From Bacteroidota bacterium (lineage in GTDB: Bacteria; Bacteroidota; Bacteroidia; Cytophagales; Cyclobacteriaceae), in NCBI GenBank assembly GCA_023417785.1, contig JAEZEH010000093.1, forward strand, positions 1 through 63,383: 63,383 nucleotides of DNA, written 5' to 3'. The stretch's first letter is position 1. Each line of letters opens with the position of its first letter. The notes below the pieces were generated by a model that searched no databases, was not told the DNA's origin, and saw only the letters and a program-made list of their open reading frames with translations. The position numbers and the translations under genes were made by a program. Shown here piece after piece: positions 17,918-26,437 of the stretch.

Positions 17918-18400
17918 TCAGATCATGTGCGTCACATTGGAAAGCTGACCGGCATATTTCTCGGCTCGCACGCCAAATCTTTGAAGAAAGTCAACACCTT
18001 CATCTGAAACGATGCCCTTGTGTTCGGCGTACGAATTGAGGTAAATAACCCTCGTGATTCCCATCGAGTAAATAATCCGGGCACAAGCCAGACACGGTGA
18101 GAGGGTAACGTACAGTGTTGCCCCTTCAACTGATGTCTTATTCTTTACGGCATACAGAATTGCGTTCTGCTCAGCGTGAATTGCCAGTGAACAGCCCCCT
18201 TTGGAATCCCGTGGACAGCCAGTTTCAGGCCACTCCTCATCACAGTTATGCGTCCCTGACGGGGGACCATTGTAACCGATAGAAATAATGCGTGTGTCTT
18301 TCGCAAGCACTGCACCCACATGCCTCTTCAGGCAATGGGAACGCCTGGCCAGATTGACAGCAAGTTCCATGTAGATGTCGTCAAAAGCAGGACGTGTCAT
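17918..18400 (-). CDS. dCMP deaminase family protein (ComEB type)
   Basis: This zinc-dependent cytidine/deoxycytidylate deaminase deaminates dCMP to dUMP for thymidylate synthesis in the cytoplasm. From ATG 18400 it is 160 residues. The catalytic motif HAEQNA (His and proton-shuttling Glu) and the zinc pair PCLAC are present, with the extra zinc-site region GTHNCDEEW and GCPRDSKGGC that is typical of the dCMP rather than the tRNA deaminase branch. ATGs at 18427 and 18457 would extend the N-terminus, but alignment to the family begins near MTRPAFDDIYM. It is transcribed divergently from the DUF2911 operon. Confidence 0.9.
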   Translation of the reverse strand: MTRPAFDDIYMELAVNLARRSHCLKRHVGAVLAKDTRIISIGYNGPPSGTHNCDEEWPETGCPRDSKGGCSLAIHAEQNAILYAVKNKTSVEGATLYVTLSPCLACARIIYSMGITRVIYLNSYAEHKGIVSDEGVDFLQRFGVRAEKYAGQLSNVTHMI

Positions 18401-18473
18401 TCGGTAAAAATACGAGAGTTTTGTCATTTTGGATAACCTCCCCGCCCGTACTCGCATATTTAACCTAAATCCT

Positions 18474-18503
18474 TTGACCAGCGCATACCCGGTCTTATGT
18501 TTG
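18474..18503 (+). promoter_or_regulatory. Consensus Bacteroidota promoter for the DUF2911 operon
   Basis: TTTG (TTG at 18474-18476) is followed after 19 bases by TATGTTTG (18496-18503), matching both the -33 and -7 consensus elements of the primary sigma factor of this phylum. The predicted transcript start near 18510 lies after the first in-frame ATG at 18497, which supports ATG 18530 as the true start of the next gene. Confidence 0.6.
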
Positions 18504-18529
18504 AGTTCGATTTCATTATCTTTAAGGCT

Positions 18530-19078
18530 ATGCGCGTATTCCGGCTGACCTTGCTAATATCGTTCGTATTCTCCAGTTTCTTCGCCATTCACAGTTCGGC
18601 TCAGGATGCAGTAGTTCCCCGGCCGAGCCCATTGGCGATAGTCAACGCTCGCTACAAGTCAACTTATTTCAAGCTGACGTATTCTCAGCCACATAAGAAA
18701 GGGCGTCAGGTTTTTGGAGGAATGATTCCCTTCGGAGAAGTTTGGCGAACCGGGGCGAATGAAGCGACAGAGATCACGGTAACACGGAATATTCAGATCA
18801 ATGGGAAGCTGCTTCTGGCAGGAACCTATTCTCTCTTCACCATTCCGGATGAAAAAAAATGGACCATTATTATCAATGCCGAACCGGGATTATGGGGTTC
18901 CTACAACTACAACAAAACGCTGGACGTGATGCGCTTCGACGTTCCGGTCCAGAATGTACCTGGAGACCTCGTCTATGAAGCATTTACAATTCAGCTGGAT
19001 CACAAAAATGAAATGGCAAACCTTTTGTTACTTTGGGACAGAACTAAGATTTCAATCCCAATCAAATTCCTCGACTAG
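18530..19078 (+). CDS. DUF2911 secreted protein
   Basis: From ATG 18530 the product has 182 residues and a signal peptide (MRVFRLTLLISFVFSSFFAI, then HSSAQ). The body matches DUF2911: FKLTYSQPHKKGRQVFGG, then the core GEVWRTGANEATEIT, KLLLAGTYSLFTIP, and EPGLWGSYNYNK. The family is beta-rich, exported, and without known activity; it is widespread in Bacteroidota. It starts a three-gene operon with the unknown protein at 19081 and the DUF1080 protein at 19607, under a consensus promoter at 18474-18503. Confidence 0.88.
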   Translation: MRVFRLTLLISFVFSSFFAIHSSAQDAVVPRPSPLAIVNARYKSTYFKLTYSQPHKKGRQVFGGMIPFGEVWRTGANEATEITVTRNIQINGKLLLAGTYSLFTIPDEKKWTIIINAEPGLWGSYNYNKTLDVMRFDVPVQNVPGDLVYEAFTIQLDHKNEMANLLLLWDRTKISIPIKFLD

Positions 19079-19080
19079 TG

Positions 19081-19593
19081 ATGATGCGGTACTTTTTAAC
19101 AGTGATATTAACGGTTCTTATTCTTCAAATCGACGCCCAGCAACTGAGTGAGCTTGAAGAGCGCCACGGATTCAAGGATATCCGGCTTGGAATGATAGCG
19201 GATTCTGTGAAGGGCTCAAAACTGAAAAAAGAATTCAAGGAACAGAATCAATATCCGGCCAAGCTTTATACTGTAGCCCATCCGGATTACAGCCGTATCG
19301 GCGAGGTAAAGGTGAAAAGTCTGGAACTGAAATCTTATATGGATCTCGTCTATGAAATCAGCGTAACGGTTGATAAGGATACAAGGCTGATTAAAGCGCT
19401 GGAATCGTTATATGGGAAAGCAGACTATGATATGAAAAATGAAACCTATTTCTGGAAAACGGAAAATCTGATTCTTAAATTCCGATCTTCCGGAAAAAAC
19501 AGCCTTGAGTTGTTATACACTTCGTACGTCATTCACCGGATGATGAAAGAAGACAAGGACAAAAAGATAGATGACATCGCCAATGATTTCTAA
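19081..19593 (+). CDS. Secreted protein of unknown function
   Basis: This 170-residue protein has a signal peptide (MMRYFLTVILTVLILQIDA). The mature part starts GFKDIRLGMIADSVKG, reminiscent of small periplasmic proteins that describe a 'fluctuating' strand-helix fold, followed by an alternating strand-rich region (VKVKSLELKSYMDLVYEISV) and a charged C-terminus (KEDKDKKIDD). I do not recognise a named family. The ATG lies two bases after the DUF2911 stop, and the next gene starts 13 bases after its own stop, so it belongs to the same operon. Confidence 0.7.
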   Translation: MMRYFLTVILTVLILQIDAQQLSELEERHGFKDIRLGMIADSVKGSKLKKEFKEQNQYPAKLYTVAHPDYSRIGEVKVKSLELKSYMDLVYEISVTVDKDTRLIKALESLYGKADYDMKNETYFWKTENLILKFRSSGKNSLELLYTSYVIHRMMKEDKDKKIDDIANDF

Positions 19594-19606
19594 ACACAAA
19601 TATCTC

Positions 19607-20368
19607 ATGAAGACGCAGAAACTCTTTACCATGCTGGCGCTGGTGGCCCTGTTTACAATTCCGGCTACGGCCCAGAATACCAATGATAATAAGAAAACGC
19701 CTGAAACAACCGAAATCTGGGAACCTCAGCCCCGTCTTGTCGCACCTGCGCAGAACCCTGGTGACGCTCCGCAAGACGCTACCGTTCTTTTCGATGGAAA
19801 GAATTGGGACAACTGGCAAACGCTCGAGGGCGGCACTCCAAAATGGACGATCAAAGATGGCGCCATGACTGTGGCCGGTGGATCGAAAGACATTCGAACA
19901 AAAAAAGAATTTGCTGATTTCCAGCTTCATGTCGAGTGGCGGTCACCAGCAGAAGTGAATCCGGCCAAAACCGGCCAGGGCCGCGGCAATAGCGGAATAT
20001 TCCTTCAGGGACGATACGAGGTTCAGGTGCTTGACAACTATGACAACAAGACGTATTCCAACGGTCAGGCTAGTTCAATTTACAAACAGCAAATCCCGCT
20101 CGTAAATGCTTGCCGGAAACCCGGCGAGTGGCAGACGTACGACATCATCTTCACAGCTCCGAGATTTAATACTGAAGGAAGGGTGATCCATCCGGCTTAC
20201 GTGACTGTTTTGCACAACGGAATCATAACTCAAAATCACGTGGCGCTTTGGGGCCCCACTGAATATATTGGCTTACCGGTGTATAAGAGTCACGACAAGG
20301 GGCCGATTGTACTCCAGGATCACGGCGATCCGGTGAGCTTCCGTAATATCTGGATTCGCGAATTGTGA
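19607..20368 (+). CDS. DUF1080 (3-keto-disaccharide hydrolase-like) secreted protein
   Basis: From ATG 19607 the protein has 253 residues, with a signal peptide (MKTQKLFTMLALVALFTIPA, then TAQ). A single DUF1080 domain fills the rest: LFDGKNWDNWQ, WTIKDGAMTV, DFQLHVEWRSP, GNSGIFLQGRYEVQVLDNY and the end VSFRNIWIREL. This is a concanavalin-like jelly roll; some members hydrolyse 3-keto-glycosides, but many are uncharacterised. It is the last gene of the operon and ends before a strong bidirectional terminator. The substrate is unknown, with carbohydrate most likely. Confidence 0.85.
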   Translation: MKTQKLFTMLALVALFTIPATAQNTNDNKKTPETTEIWEPQPRLVAPAQNPGDAPQDATVLFDGKNWDNWQTLEGGTPKWTIKDGAMTVAGGSKDIRTKKEFADFQLHVEWRSPAEVNPAKTGQGRGNSGIFLQGRYEVQVLDNYDNKTYSNGQASSIYKQQIPLVNACRKPGEWQTYDIIFTAPRFNTEGRVIHPAYVTVLHNGIITQNHVALWGPTEYIGLPVYKSHDKGPIVLQDHGDPVSFRNIWIREL

Positions 20369-20384
20369 ATGTAATATCAAGATT

Positions 20385-20430
20385 AAAAAGCCGGCCTGTG
20401 GTGAATCGTTCAACGCAGGCCGGCTTTTTC
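20385..20430 (+). terminator. Bidirectional terminator between DUF1080 gene and lgt
   Basis: AAAAAGCCGGCCTGTG (20385-20400) pairs with CGCAGGCCGGCTTTTT (20414-20429) around a 13-base loop. A T-run ends the plus strand and an A-run begins it, so the hairpin can stop transcription from both sides. It fills the whole gap between the two convergent genes. Confidence 0.85.
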
Positions 20431-21207
20431 TTACCCCGCTATTGCGTTGGCCGATCTGGATCGCCTGAAATAGAATATCACCACAGCCACGAAAATGAAG
20501 ATCGCGAACAGTTGTGAATTGGAGAGATATCCATCAATGATGAATCCGCGCGACAAATCACCGCGGAAATACTCGATTACAAAACGTCCGGATGCGTAAG
20601 CCAGCAAATAAATAAAGAACAATTGTCCATAAAACTTCCGGCGACTCCGCAGGAACAGCAACACACTCATTACCGCCAGAATGAAAAACGCCTCATAAAG
20701 CTGAGTTGGATGAAGTGGCGTATGTAATGGTTTAGCGAAACAAACATCGTTAGTAAAAGTCACACCCATGACTGAAGCTGTCGGTTTGCCGTAACAACAA
20801 CCCGCCAAAAAACAGCCAAGTCGCCCAAACGCGTGTACCAGGCACGTGGTAACGGCCATCACGTCGAGCATTGCGTAAGTGTGCAGTTTTTGTTGTCGGA
20901 AATACCACAACATCACGGGCACGGCAAATAAGAACGATCCATAAAAAACGAATCCCCGCCCCGTCAAAAGCTTCACCGGATTCTTGTAATAGAATTCAGG
21001 ATCCTCAAAAAAAAGAAAGAATTTCCCGCCGGCGAAGGCTGCCACGAAAATCAGCATAAACAGGGTATTCGCCTGATCAAAAGTCAAGCCTACTTCCTTC
21101 TTGCCCTGTACAGCCATATAGATAACACCGGCCAGTGCGCCAAGTGCAATCATGAATCCGTAACTGTAAACAGCTACGCTTCCAAATTCGAATATAATGG
21201 GATGCAT
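20431..21207 (-). CDS. lgt: Prolipoprotein diacylglyceryl transferase
   Basis: Lgt transfers diacylglycerol from phosphatidylglycerol to the lipobox cysteine, the first step of lipoprotein maturation in the inner membrane. The 258-residue protein has about seven hydrophobic spans. The Lgt signature appears as HAFGRLGCFLAGCCYGKP, with the essential Arg-Gly region, and upstream GRGFVFYGSF supplies the other conserved loop. HPTQLYEA and SGRFVIEYFRGD complete the family pattern. The window encodes many predicted lipoproteins that would be substrates. The sorbosone-dehydrogenase-like gene lies 26 bases upstream on the same strand. Confidence 0.95.
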   Translation of the reverse strand: MHPIIFEFGSVAVYSYGFMIALGALAGVIYMAVQGKKEVGLTFDQANTLFMLIFVAAFAGGKFFLFFEDPEFYYKNPVKLLTGRGFVFYGSFLFAVPVMLWYFRQQKLHTYAMLDVMAVTTCLVHAFGRLGCFLAGCCYGKPTASVMGVTFTNDVCFAKPLHTPLHPTQLYEAFFILAVMSVLLFLRSRRKFYGQLFFIYLLAYASGRFVIEYFRGDLSRGFIIDGYLSNSQLFAIFIFVAVVIFYFRRSRSANAIAG

Positions 21208-21233
21208 TTCAATTTAATCAACTAATCCAGACG

Positions 21234-22394
21234 CTATCCACTGTGAGAAATTCTGTAAATAACGCCAGCGTAATCATCGGAAACAAGCAAAGCCCCATCA
21301 GGCATTACCAGAACATCCACGGGGCGTCCCCATACCTCCTGAGATGCTTCGTCGAGCCATCCACTGGCAAAAACCTGCTGACCTGTTACCTTGTTTTCCT
21401 TAACGTTAACCAGCATCACATCGTAACCCGATTTCTTTGACCGGTTCCATGAGCCATGCCTGGCCACGAAAAGTTGATTACGGTATTGCTCGGGAAACAT
21501 TCCGGCGGTATAGAACTTCAATCCCAACGGTGCCACGTGTGGTCCGAGCTTTGCGACGGGGGCGACAAAATCGGAGCACGGTCTCTTGTTTCCGAATTCC
21601 GGATCTTTTACGGATCCTTCGTGGCAATACGGATAACCAAAATGCATTCCTGCCTTCGGCGCCACGTTCAGTTCGCACTGTGGAACTTCGTCACCCATCA
21701 TGTCCCGCCCATTGTCCGTCAGCCACATTTCCCTGGTTTCCGGATGCCACGTGAACCCGACTGTGTTCCGAATCCCGTGGGCGAAAATTTCACGTCCTGA
21801 ACCATCGGGTTTGATGCGCGTAATTGAAGCGTAAATTTTATCCTTGCTTTCGCAAATATTACAGGGAGCTCCTACCGGAACGTAAAGGTAACCATCGGGT
21901 CCAAACGCAATGTACTTCCACCCGTGGTGCCCATCGCGAGGGTAATCATCACTGATGACTTCCGGCTTGGGCGGATTGTCAAGCCTGGATTCTATCCCTG
22001 CTAATTTGCTGATGCGACTTACTTCGGCGATATAGAGATCTCCATTATGAAAGGCCACGCCGTTGGGCATCCTCAGCCCGGACGCGACGACCCACTTTTT
22101 ATCAGCCTTATTGTCGCCGTTAGTGTCTTTGATCGCATACACTTTGTTACCATCGCGATTACCGACGTAGATCACGCCGGACGGACTCAGCGCAAGGGAT
22201 CGTGCATTTTCAACTTCCGCATAAACATCAATTCTGAAGCCCGGAGGCAATTTTATTTTTCCAAGCGGAAGCATTTTCGCTGAAACAAACGGTGGTTCTC
22301 TAAAATCATTGAGATCCCCGCCTGATGGGCCAGTGAACCCGGCAATGATCGCAGCAAGCCAAATGACCAGCGATGAACTCCTCAAAGTCGTCAT
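21234..22394 (-). CDS. Sorbosone dehydrogenase-like PQQ-type beta-propeller, secreted
   Basis: The 386-residue protein starts with an export signal (SSLVIWLAAIIAGFTG). The rest is a six-bladed propeller like soluble glucose and sorbosone dehydrogenases: IKLPPGFRIDVYAE, ARSLALSPSGVIYVGNRDG, GLRMPNGVAFHNGDLYIAE, DGHHGWKYIAFGPDGYLYV, ASITRIKPDGSGREIFAHG, GIRNTVGFTWHPETREMW and MPDGALLVSDDYAG. Members oxidise sugars with PQQ, but activity is unproven for most Bacteroidota homologues. The cysteines at CNICES suggest a disulfide. The gene may be co-transcribed with lgt, 26 bases downstream. Confidence 0.82.
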   Translation of the reverse strand: MTTLRSSSLVIWLAAIIAGFTGPSGGDLNDFREPPFVSAKMLPLGKIKLPPGFRIDVYAEVENARSLALSPSGVIYVGNRDGNKVYAIKDTNGDNKADKKWVVASGLRMPNGVAFHNGDLYIAEVSRISKLAGIESRLDNPPKPEVISDDYPRDGHHGWKYIAFGPDGYLYVPVGAPCNICESKDKIYASITRIKPDGSGREIFAHGIRNTVGFTWHPETREMWLTDNGRDMMGDEVPQCELNVAPKAGMHFGYPYCHEGSVKDPEFGNKRPCSDFVAPVAKLGPHVAPLGLKFYTAGMFPEQYRNQLFVARHGSWNRSKKSGYDVMLVNVKENKVTGQQVFASGWLDEASQEVWGRPVDVLVMPDGALLVSDDYAGVIYRISHSG

Positions 22395-22473
22395 AGATAG
22401 GTTGTTTAATGCTAATTTACACCATTACGGTTTATAGCCCCTGCCACTGCTATAAAAAACGGCGTATTACTCT

Positions 22474-22481
22474 TATTTTTG
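22474..22481 (+). promoter_or_regulatory. Predicted -7 element upstream of the ABC-F gene
   Basis: TATTTTTG matches TAnnTTTG exactly and lies 41 bases before the ABC-F start codon. No clear TTG is found at the usual distance upstream, so the assignment is tentative. Confidence 0.3.
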
Positions 22482-22522
22482 CGGATTGATTTTACCGACA
22501 AGGGCACGATTGAAGAAAACGC

Positions 22523-24436
22523 ATGGTCTCGATTACTAACCTCTCTTATTATATCGGTGGGCGTCCGCTGTACGAAAACGCCAGTATGTTCATTAAGCCG
22601 AAAGACAAAATAGGTTTGATTGGCTTGAATGGACGCGGGAAATCGACCTTACTAAGACTGATTGCAGGCGAGTACAAGTACGACGCCGGGTCAATAAGCA
22701 AAAGCAACGACTGTACTATTGGTTTTCTCAATCAGGATCTTCTGTCTTATCAGACGGATGACGCCATCCTTACCGTGGCTATGGAGGCGTTTAAGGATGC
22801 CGTGGACACACAACGTCAGATTGAAAAGATTCTTCACGAACTTGAGCAAACGTATTCCGAGTCGCTCGTCGAAAAGCTTTCGAAACTTCAGGAAAAATTT
22901 GAACACCTGGACGGCTACACAATGCAGGCCAAAGCCGAAGAAGTTCTGGAGGGTATCGGTTTCAGCACAAAAGACCTGCATCGGCCGTTGCGGGAGTTTT
23001 CCGGCGGGTGGCGCATGCGCGTGATGCTGGCGAAGCTTCTTCTCGAAAAACCTTCGCTGCTTATGCTGGATGAACCCACGAACCACCTGGACCTTCCCTC
23101 GATTGAATGGGTAGAGAATTACCTGCGCAATTATGAAGGAGCTGTCATGGTGGTCTCCCACGACCGGACTTTCCTGGATAACGTTATAACAAAAACCGTT
23201 GAGGTGACCCAGGCACAACTCGTAACGTATGAAGGACATTATTCCTTTTACCTGCAGGAGAAAGAACTTCGTCAGGAAATCCAGCAGAATGCATTTGAAA
23301 ACCAGCAACAAAAAATAAAGCAAACGGAACGTTTCATCGAACGCTTTAAGGCGAAAGCGACGAAAGCCCGGCAAGTTCAATCGCGGGTGAAAGCACTCGA
23401 AAGAATGGATATGATTGAGGAGGTCGTCGATGATACGGCAGCCGTAAACTTTCGCTTTACATTCAGCCAGCAGCCCGGCCGTTTTATTGTAACACTCAAC
23501 GACGTATCCAAAGCGTACGGTTCACTGGAAATATTGAAGAACACCTCGGCGTCGATCGAGCGTACGGACAAGATTGCTCTCATTGGTGCCAATGGAAAAG
23601 GCAAATCCACATTGCTGCGCATCCTGGCAGGGGAAGAACCGGTTGAAGGTGAACGCGTAATGGGGTACAATGTGATCAAAGCTTTTTATGCTCAGCATCA
23701 ACTCGAAGCGCTGCGTGTCGACAATGAAATTCTGGAAGAAATGATGCAGGCCGGCTCAGGAAAGACAGAACAACAACTGCGAAACGTCTTAGGTTGCTTT
23801 CTTTTTTCCGATGAAGATGTATTCAAGAAAATAAAGGTACTATCGGGCGGGGAAAAATCGCGGGTTGCCCTGGCGAAGACACTGATTTCAGAAGCAAATT
23901 TCCTTCTCCTCGACGAACCTACGAACCACCTCGACTTCATTTCCGAGAACATTTTGATCCAGGCGCTTCAGCAATTCAAGGGAAGTTTCGTGACAGTATC
24001 CCACAACCGGCACTTTGTGAGTCAGGTAGCAAACAAAATCTGGTACATCGAAGACAAGCAAATCAAAGAGTATCCTGGAACCTACGAAGAGTACGAATAC
24101 TGGAGAAAGAAAAATGAGGCGGCTGCCATAAAAGAAGAACCTCCTAAACCAAAGAAGGCGGAGAACGCGTCATCAGGTAAGCCGGCAGTTGATCCTGCCT
24201 TTGAAAAGAGGAAAGCCCTGGAAAAGGAAATCAAACTTATCGAGGAAAAGGTAATGCTTCTTGAATCTCAGAAAACGACACTGGAACAGGAAATGATCAA
24301 ACCGGAGGTATTGGCTGACTTCAATAAGATGAAAAAACTCCAGTTTGACTTCACGAAAGTGGAAAAAGAACTGAACCGGGTTACGGAGCGATGGGAGGCA
24401 TTGGTTTCTGATCTGGAAAAGCTCCAGGGGAATTAG
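22523..24436 (+). CDS. ABC-F family ATPase (ribosome-associated, Uup-like)
   Basis: The 637-residue protein has two ABC ATPase domains and no membrane segment, which is the ABC-F layout; these proteins act at the ribosomal E site rather than in transport. Domain 1 has Walker A GLNGRGKST (about 34-42), signature FSGGWRMRVMLAK and Walker B LLMLDEPTNHLD. Domain 2 has GANGKGKST (about 354-362), LSGGEKSRVALAK and FLLLDEPTNHLD. The linker (residues 245-300, rich in Lys and Gln) is the P-site tRNA interaction motif region. A C-terminal coiled coil (about 545-637) places it near Uup. Antibiotic resistance type ABC-F is possible but not indicated. Confidence 0.92.
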   Translation: MVSITNLSYYIGGRPLYENASMFIKPKDKIGLIGLNGRGKSTLLRLIAGEYKYDAGSISKSNDCTIGFLNQDLLSYQTDDAILTVAMEAFKDAVDTQRQIEKILHELEQTYSESLVEKLSKLQEKFEHLDGYTMQAKAEEVLEGIGFSTKDLHRPLREFSGGWRMRVMLAKLLLEKPSLLMLDEPTNHLDLPSIEWVENYLRNYEGAVMVVSHDRTFLDNVITKTVEVTQAQLVTYEGHYSFYLQEKELRQEIQQNAFENQQQKIKQTERFIERFKAKATKARQVQSRVKALERMDMIEEVVDDTAAVNFRFTFSQQPGRFIVTLNDVSKAYGSLEILKNTSASIERTDKIALIGANGKGKSTLLRILAGEEPVEGERVMGYNVIKAFYAQHQLEALRVDNEILEEMMQAGSGKTEQQLRNVLGCFLFSDEDVFKKIKVLSGGEKSRVALAKTLISEANFLLLDEPTNHLDFISENILIQALQQFKGSFVTVSHNRHFVSQVANKIWYIEDKQIKEYPGTYEEYEYWRKKNEAAAIKEEPPKPKKAENASSGKPAVDPAFEKRKALEKEIKLIEEKVMLLESQKTTLEQEMIKPEVLADFNKMKKLQFDFTKVEKELNRVTERWEALVSDLEKLQGN

Positions 24437-25056
24437 TTCCACCCAAATCCGATACGAACTTCCATGCGTTGCATGGTTTCCTTCACATTTATCTGGGGCG
24501 ACGGCGGTCCCCAAATCCACGGAGACGGGTTATACCCGTATTTGTTCCGTTGAACCTTATACCCCGCCCCAATATAGATCCGGTGCTTCCCTGAGTAAAT
24601 GCGATATCCCAGGGAAGGATTCAGCATCAATCCCCCCTCGGAGTTTTCGACAACATTCGCGTTATCCCGTTTTATCGGGCGGATAAAGCTGTAGCCACCG
24701 TTCACTTGAAGGAACAAGGCGTTCTCACGGATTTTTGCCCAGTCCGCAGACAGCGACAAAAATACCGGAACCACTTTCCATCTCATGTAATAATCATACC
24801 CCATCTGGTCAGACAGATCCGCACGGTTATAGTCATCATAACCGGTACCCAAACCGAGAACAAAACCTTTGACGCGTATACCGTGTACGGTAGAAAAACT
24901 TGCCGTAGTTCCGCGGCCATCCTTCCCTAGAAGAACTCCTGATCCAAAATAATTGGTGTAGCTAATGCGCCCGGAACGCGTCTTTAAAGAATCTGCCTGC
25001 CCGTGTGCACTCAATGCGAAAAAAGCAAGCCCGGCTAATAAGGATGTCAACCTCAT
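24433..25056 (-). CDS. Outer-membrane beta-barrel protein, 207 residues
   Basis: A signal peptide (MRLTSLLAGLAFFALSAHG) is followed by a short barrel-like body with alternating hydrophobic strands and aromatic girdles: FVLGLGTGYDDYN, YYMRWKVVPVFLSLSADW, ALFLQVNGGYSF, LNPSLGYRIY, HRIYIGAGYKVQ and the end MEVRIGFGWN. Eight strands is a reasonable guess. Its ATG overlaps the stop of the LVIVD gene by four bases (ATGA), so it is the last gene of the sigma-factor operon; its 3' end overlaps the convergent ABC-F gene by four bases. The ligand is unknown. Confidence 0.72.
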   Translation of the reverse strand: MRLTSLLAGLAFFALSAHGQADSLKTRSGRISYTNYFGSGVLLGKDGRGTTASFSTVHGIRVKGFVLGLGTGYDDYNRADLSDQMGYDYYMRWKVVPVFLSLSADWAKIRENALFLQVNGGYSFIRPIKRDNANVVENSEGGLMLNPSLGYRIYSGKHRIYIGAGYKVQRNKYGYNPSPWIWGPPSPQINVKETMQRMEVRIGFGWN

Positions 25057-26348
25057 TGAACAGACAAATGGCTAAGTAACGTAATATCCTGGGGGTTGGA
25101 ATAGTCGTACTGGAAAAGACCATCTTCTCCAATCATGATCAGGACGTCGTTGAAGGGAATAACGTCGAGAGCATTGATATCCCTGTAGTGTTTGATAAGC
25201 TTATCGCCAATAGTGTTCACGTCTGCGGCGTCATAAATCTTCAATCCGTCGGAGCCATCACAAATGAACAGCAGATTTCCATCTACGCCGAGGCCATGGG
25301 GGTTTGTCATCGGGTAAACCTTTACCAGACTCGGACTGGAAATATTCTCAATATCAATTACTTCAAGTTGATTGGTAAAGCCCTGACATTCGGTTCCGGA
25401 CCTAAGGGTTACGTACGCGTACTTATCCTGAACCACTACGGGATCGCAGCTTGACACGTGCTCATATGTACTGATCTTTTGCGGGCTTTGAGGATTTGCG
25501 AGATTGAAAATGTGCATGCCGGAACGCGACCCAAGAAAAAGATTATTGCCATAGGGGAATATCGTTTCGATATCCCACATTACGTACTGTGAAGCGGCAG
25601 GAACCGGATTTGCTTCAGATGTGACATCGAAAGGCTGAAGATATCCGGCGCTTAATGTATAAAGGAAATTTTTGGCAATCGTAAAACGTGCCATTGAGCC
25701 GCCCACTCCGGGGCCAGAGCCGGTCCCCGGAGCGATGGCAAGGCTCGAATTAAAACTTTGCACGTCCCGCGCGATAACACCATTTTCATAATACATCACC
25801 GGCGACGCAGCACTAAAAGAACAGTCATTTTTGTTTACTACCACGTTGGTATTCTCCTGCCAATGTGTAATTATACCTTTCGCTGGATCTACATAAAAAC
25901 CTATGTCTTGATTGAAGTAACTGAATACATTAGTACGACGGTTTACTTCCTGAATGTCGGCGATGTTGCTAATATCAAATGCAACCAAATCGATATAACT
26001 GTCGGCGTATAGTGTATTACCCTTTATCGCCAGGTCAAAAGTTCCGGGAATCTGTAAAAATCCCTTCACCTGAGGCTGGGCCGGATTCCCGTTATCAATA
26101 ATGTGGATGCCCTTACCCGGATCGTTTATGAAGAGGTGATTGTCCTTTATATAAATTTTTCCCACCGCCGTAATCGGCTGCGGCTCAACAAGCCGGGTTT
26201 GAGACCTGATCTCTTCGGAAGTCTGATACACCGGATCAAAGTATGTGTATCGGATTTCAGTCTCACAACTGTCGGTACAACCTTCCAGCAGAACACTTAA
26301 GCCCAAAAGACAAGTTAGAAACAACAGGGCATAAAGTGAGACGTGCAT
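25053..26348 (-). CDS. LVIVD-repeat beta-propeller lipoprotein
   Basis: From ATG 26348 the protein has 431 residues with a lipobox (LLEGC). The body carries LVIVD-type repeats that form propeller blades: HLFINDPGKGIHIIDNGNP, TLYADSYIDLVAFDISN, NLFLGSRSGMHIFNLANP, YAYVTLRSGTEC and LLFICDGSDGLKIYDAADV. The family is envelope-located and without known catalytic function. It lies 89 bases after the barrel-ended protein and overlaps the next barrel gene, so it is probably co-expressed with them under the ECF sigma factor. A longer start at 26411 is possible but would bury the signal sequence. Confidence 0.82.
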   Translation of the reverse strand: MHVSLYALLFLTCLLGLSVLLEGCTDSCETEIRYTYFDPVYQTSEEIRSQTRLVEPQPITAVGKIYIKDNHLFINDPGKGIHIIDNGNPAQPQVKGFLQIPGTFDLAIKGNTLYADSYIDLVAFDISNIADIQEVNRRTNVFSYFNQDIGFYVDPAKGIITHWQENTNVVVNKNDCSFSAASPVMYYENGVIARDVQSFNSSLAIAPGTGSGPGVGGSMARFTIAKNFLYTLSAGYLQPFDVTSEANPVPAASQYVMWDIETIFPYGNNLFLGSRSGMHIFNLANPQSPQKISTYEHVSSCDPVVVQDKYAYVTLRSGTECQGFTNQLEVIDIENISSPSLVKVYPMTNPHGLGVDGNLLFICDGSDGLKIYDAADVNTIGDKLIKHYRDINALDVIPFNDVLIMIGEDGLFQYDYSNPQDITLLSHLSVQ

Positions 26349-26437
26349 TCTTTTTTGCAGTCTGGTTTCGAGAGGTTCCATAAAACGGGGTTCGGTTTGT
26401 GTTTTAGACACACCTCCAGATGCAAAGGTTGGAAGCC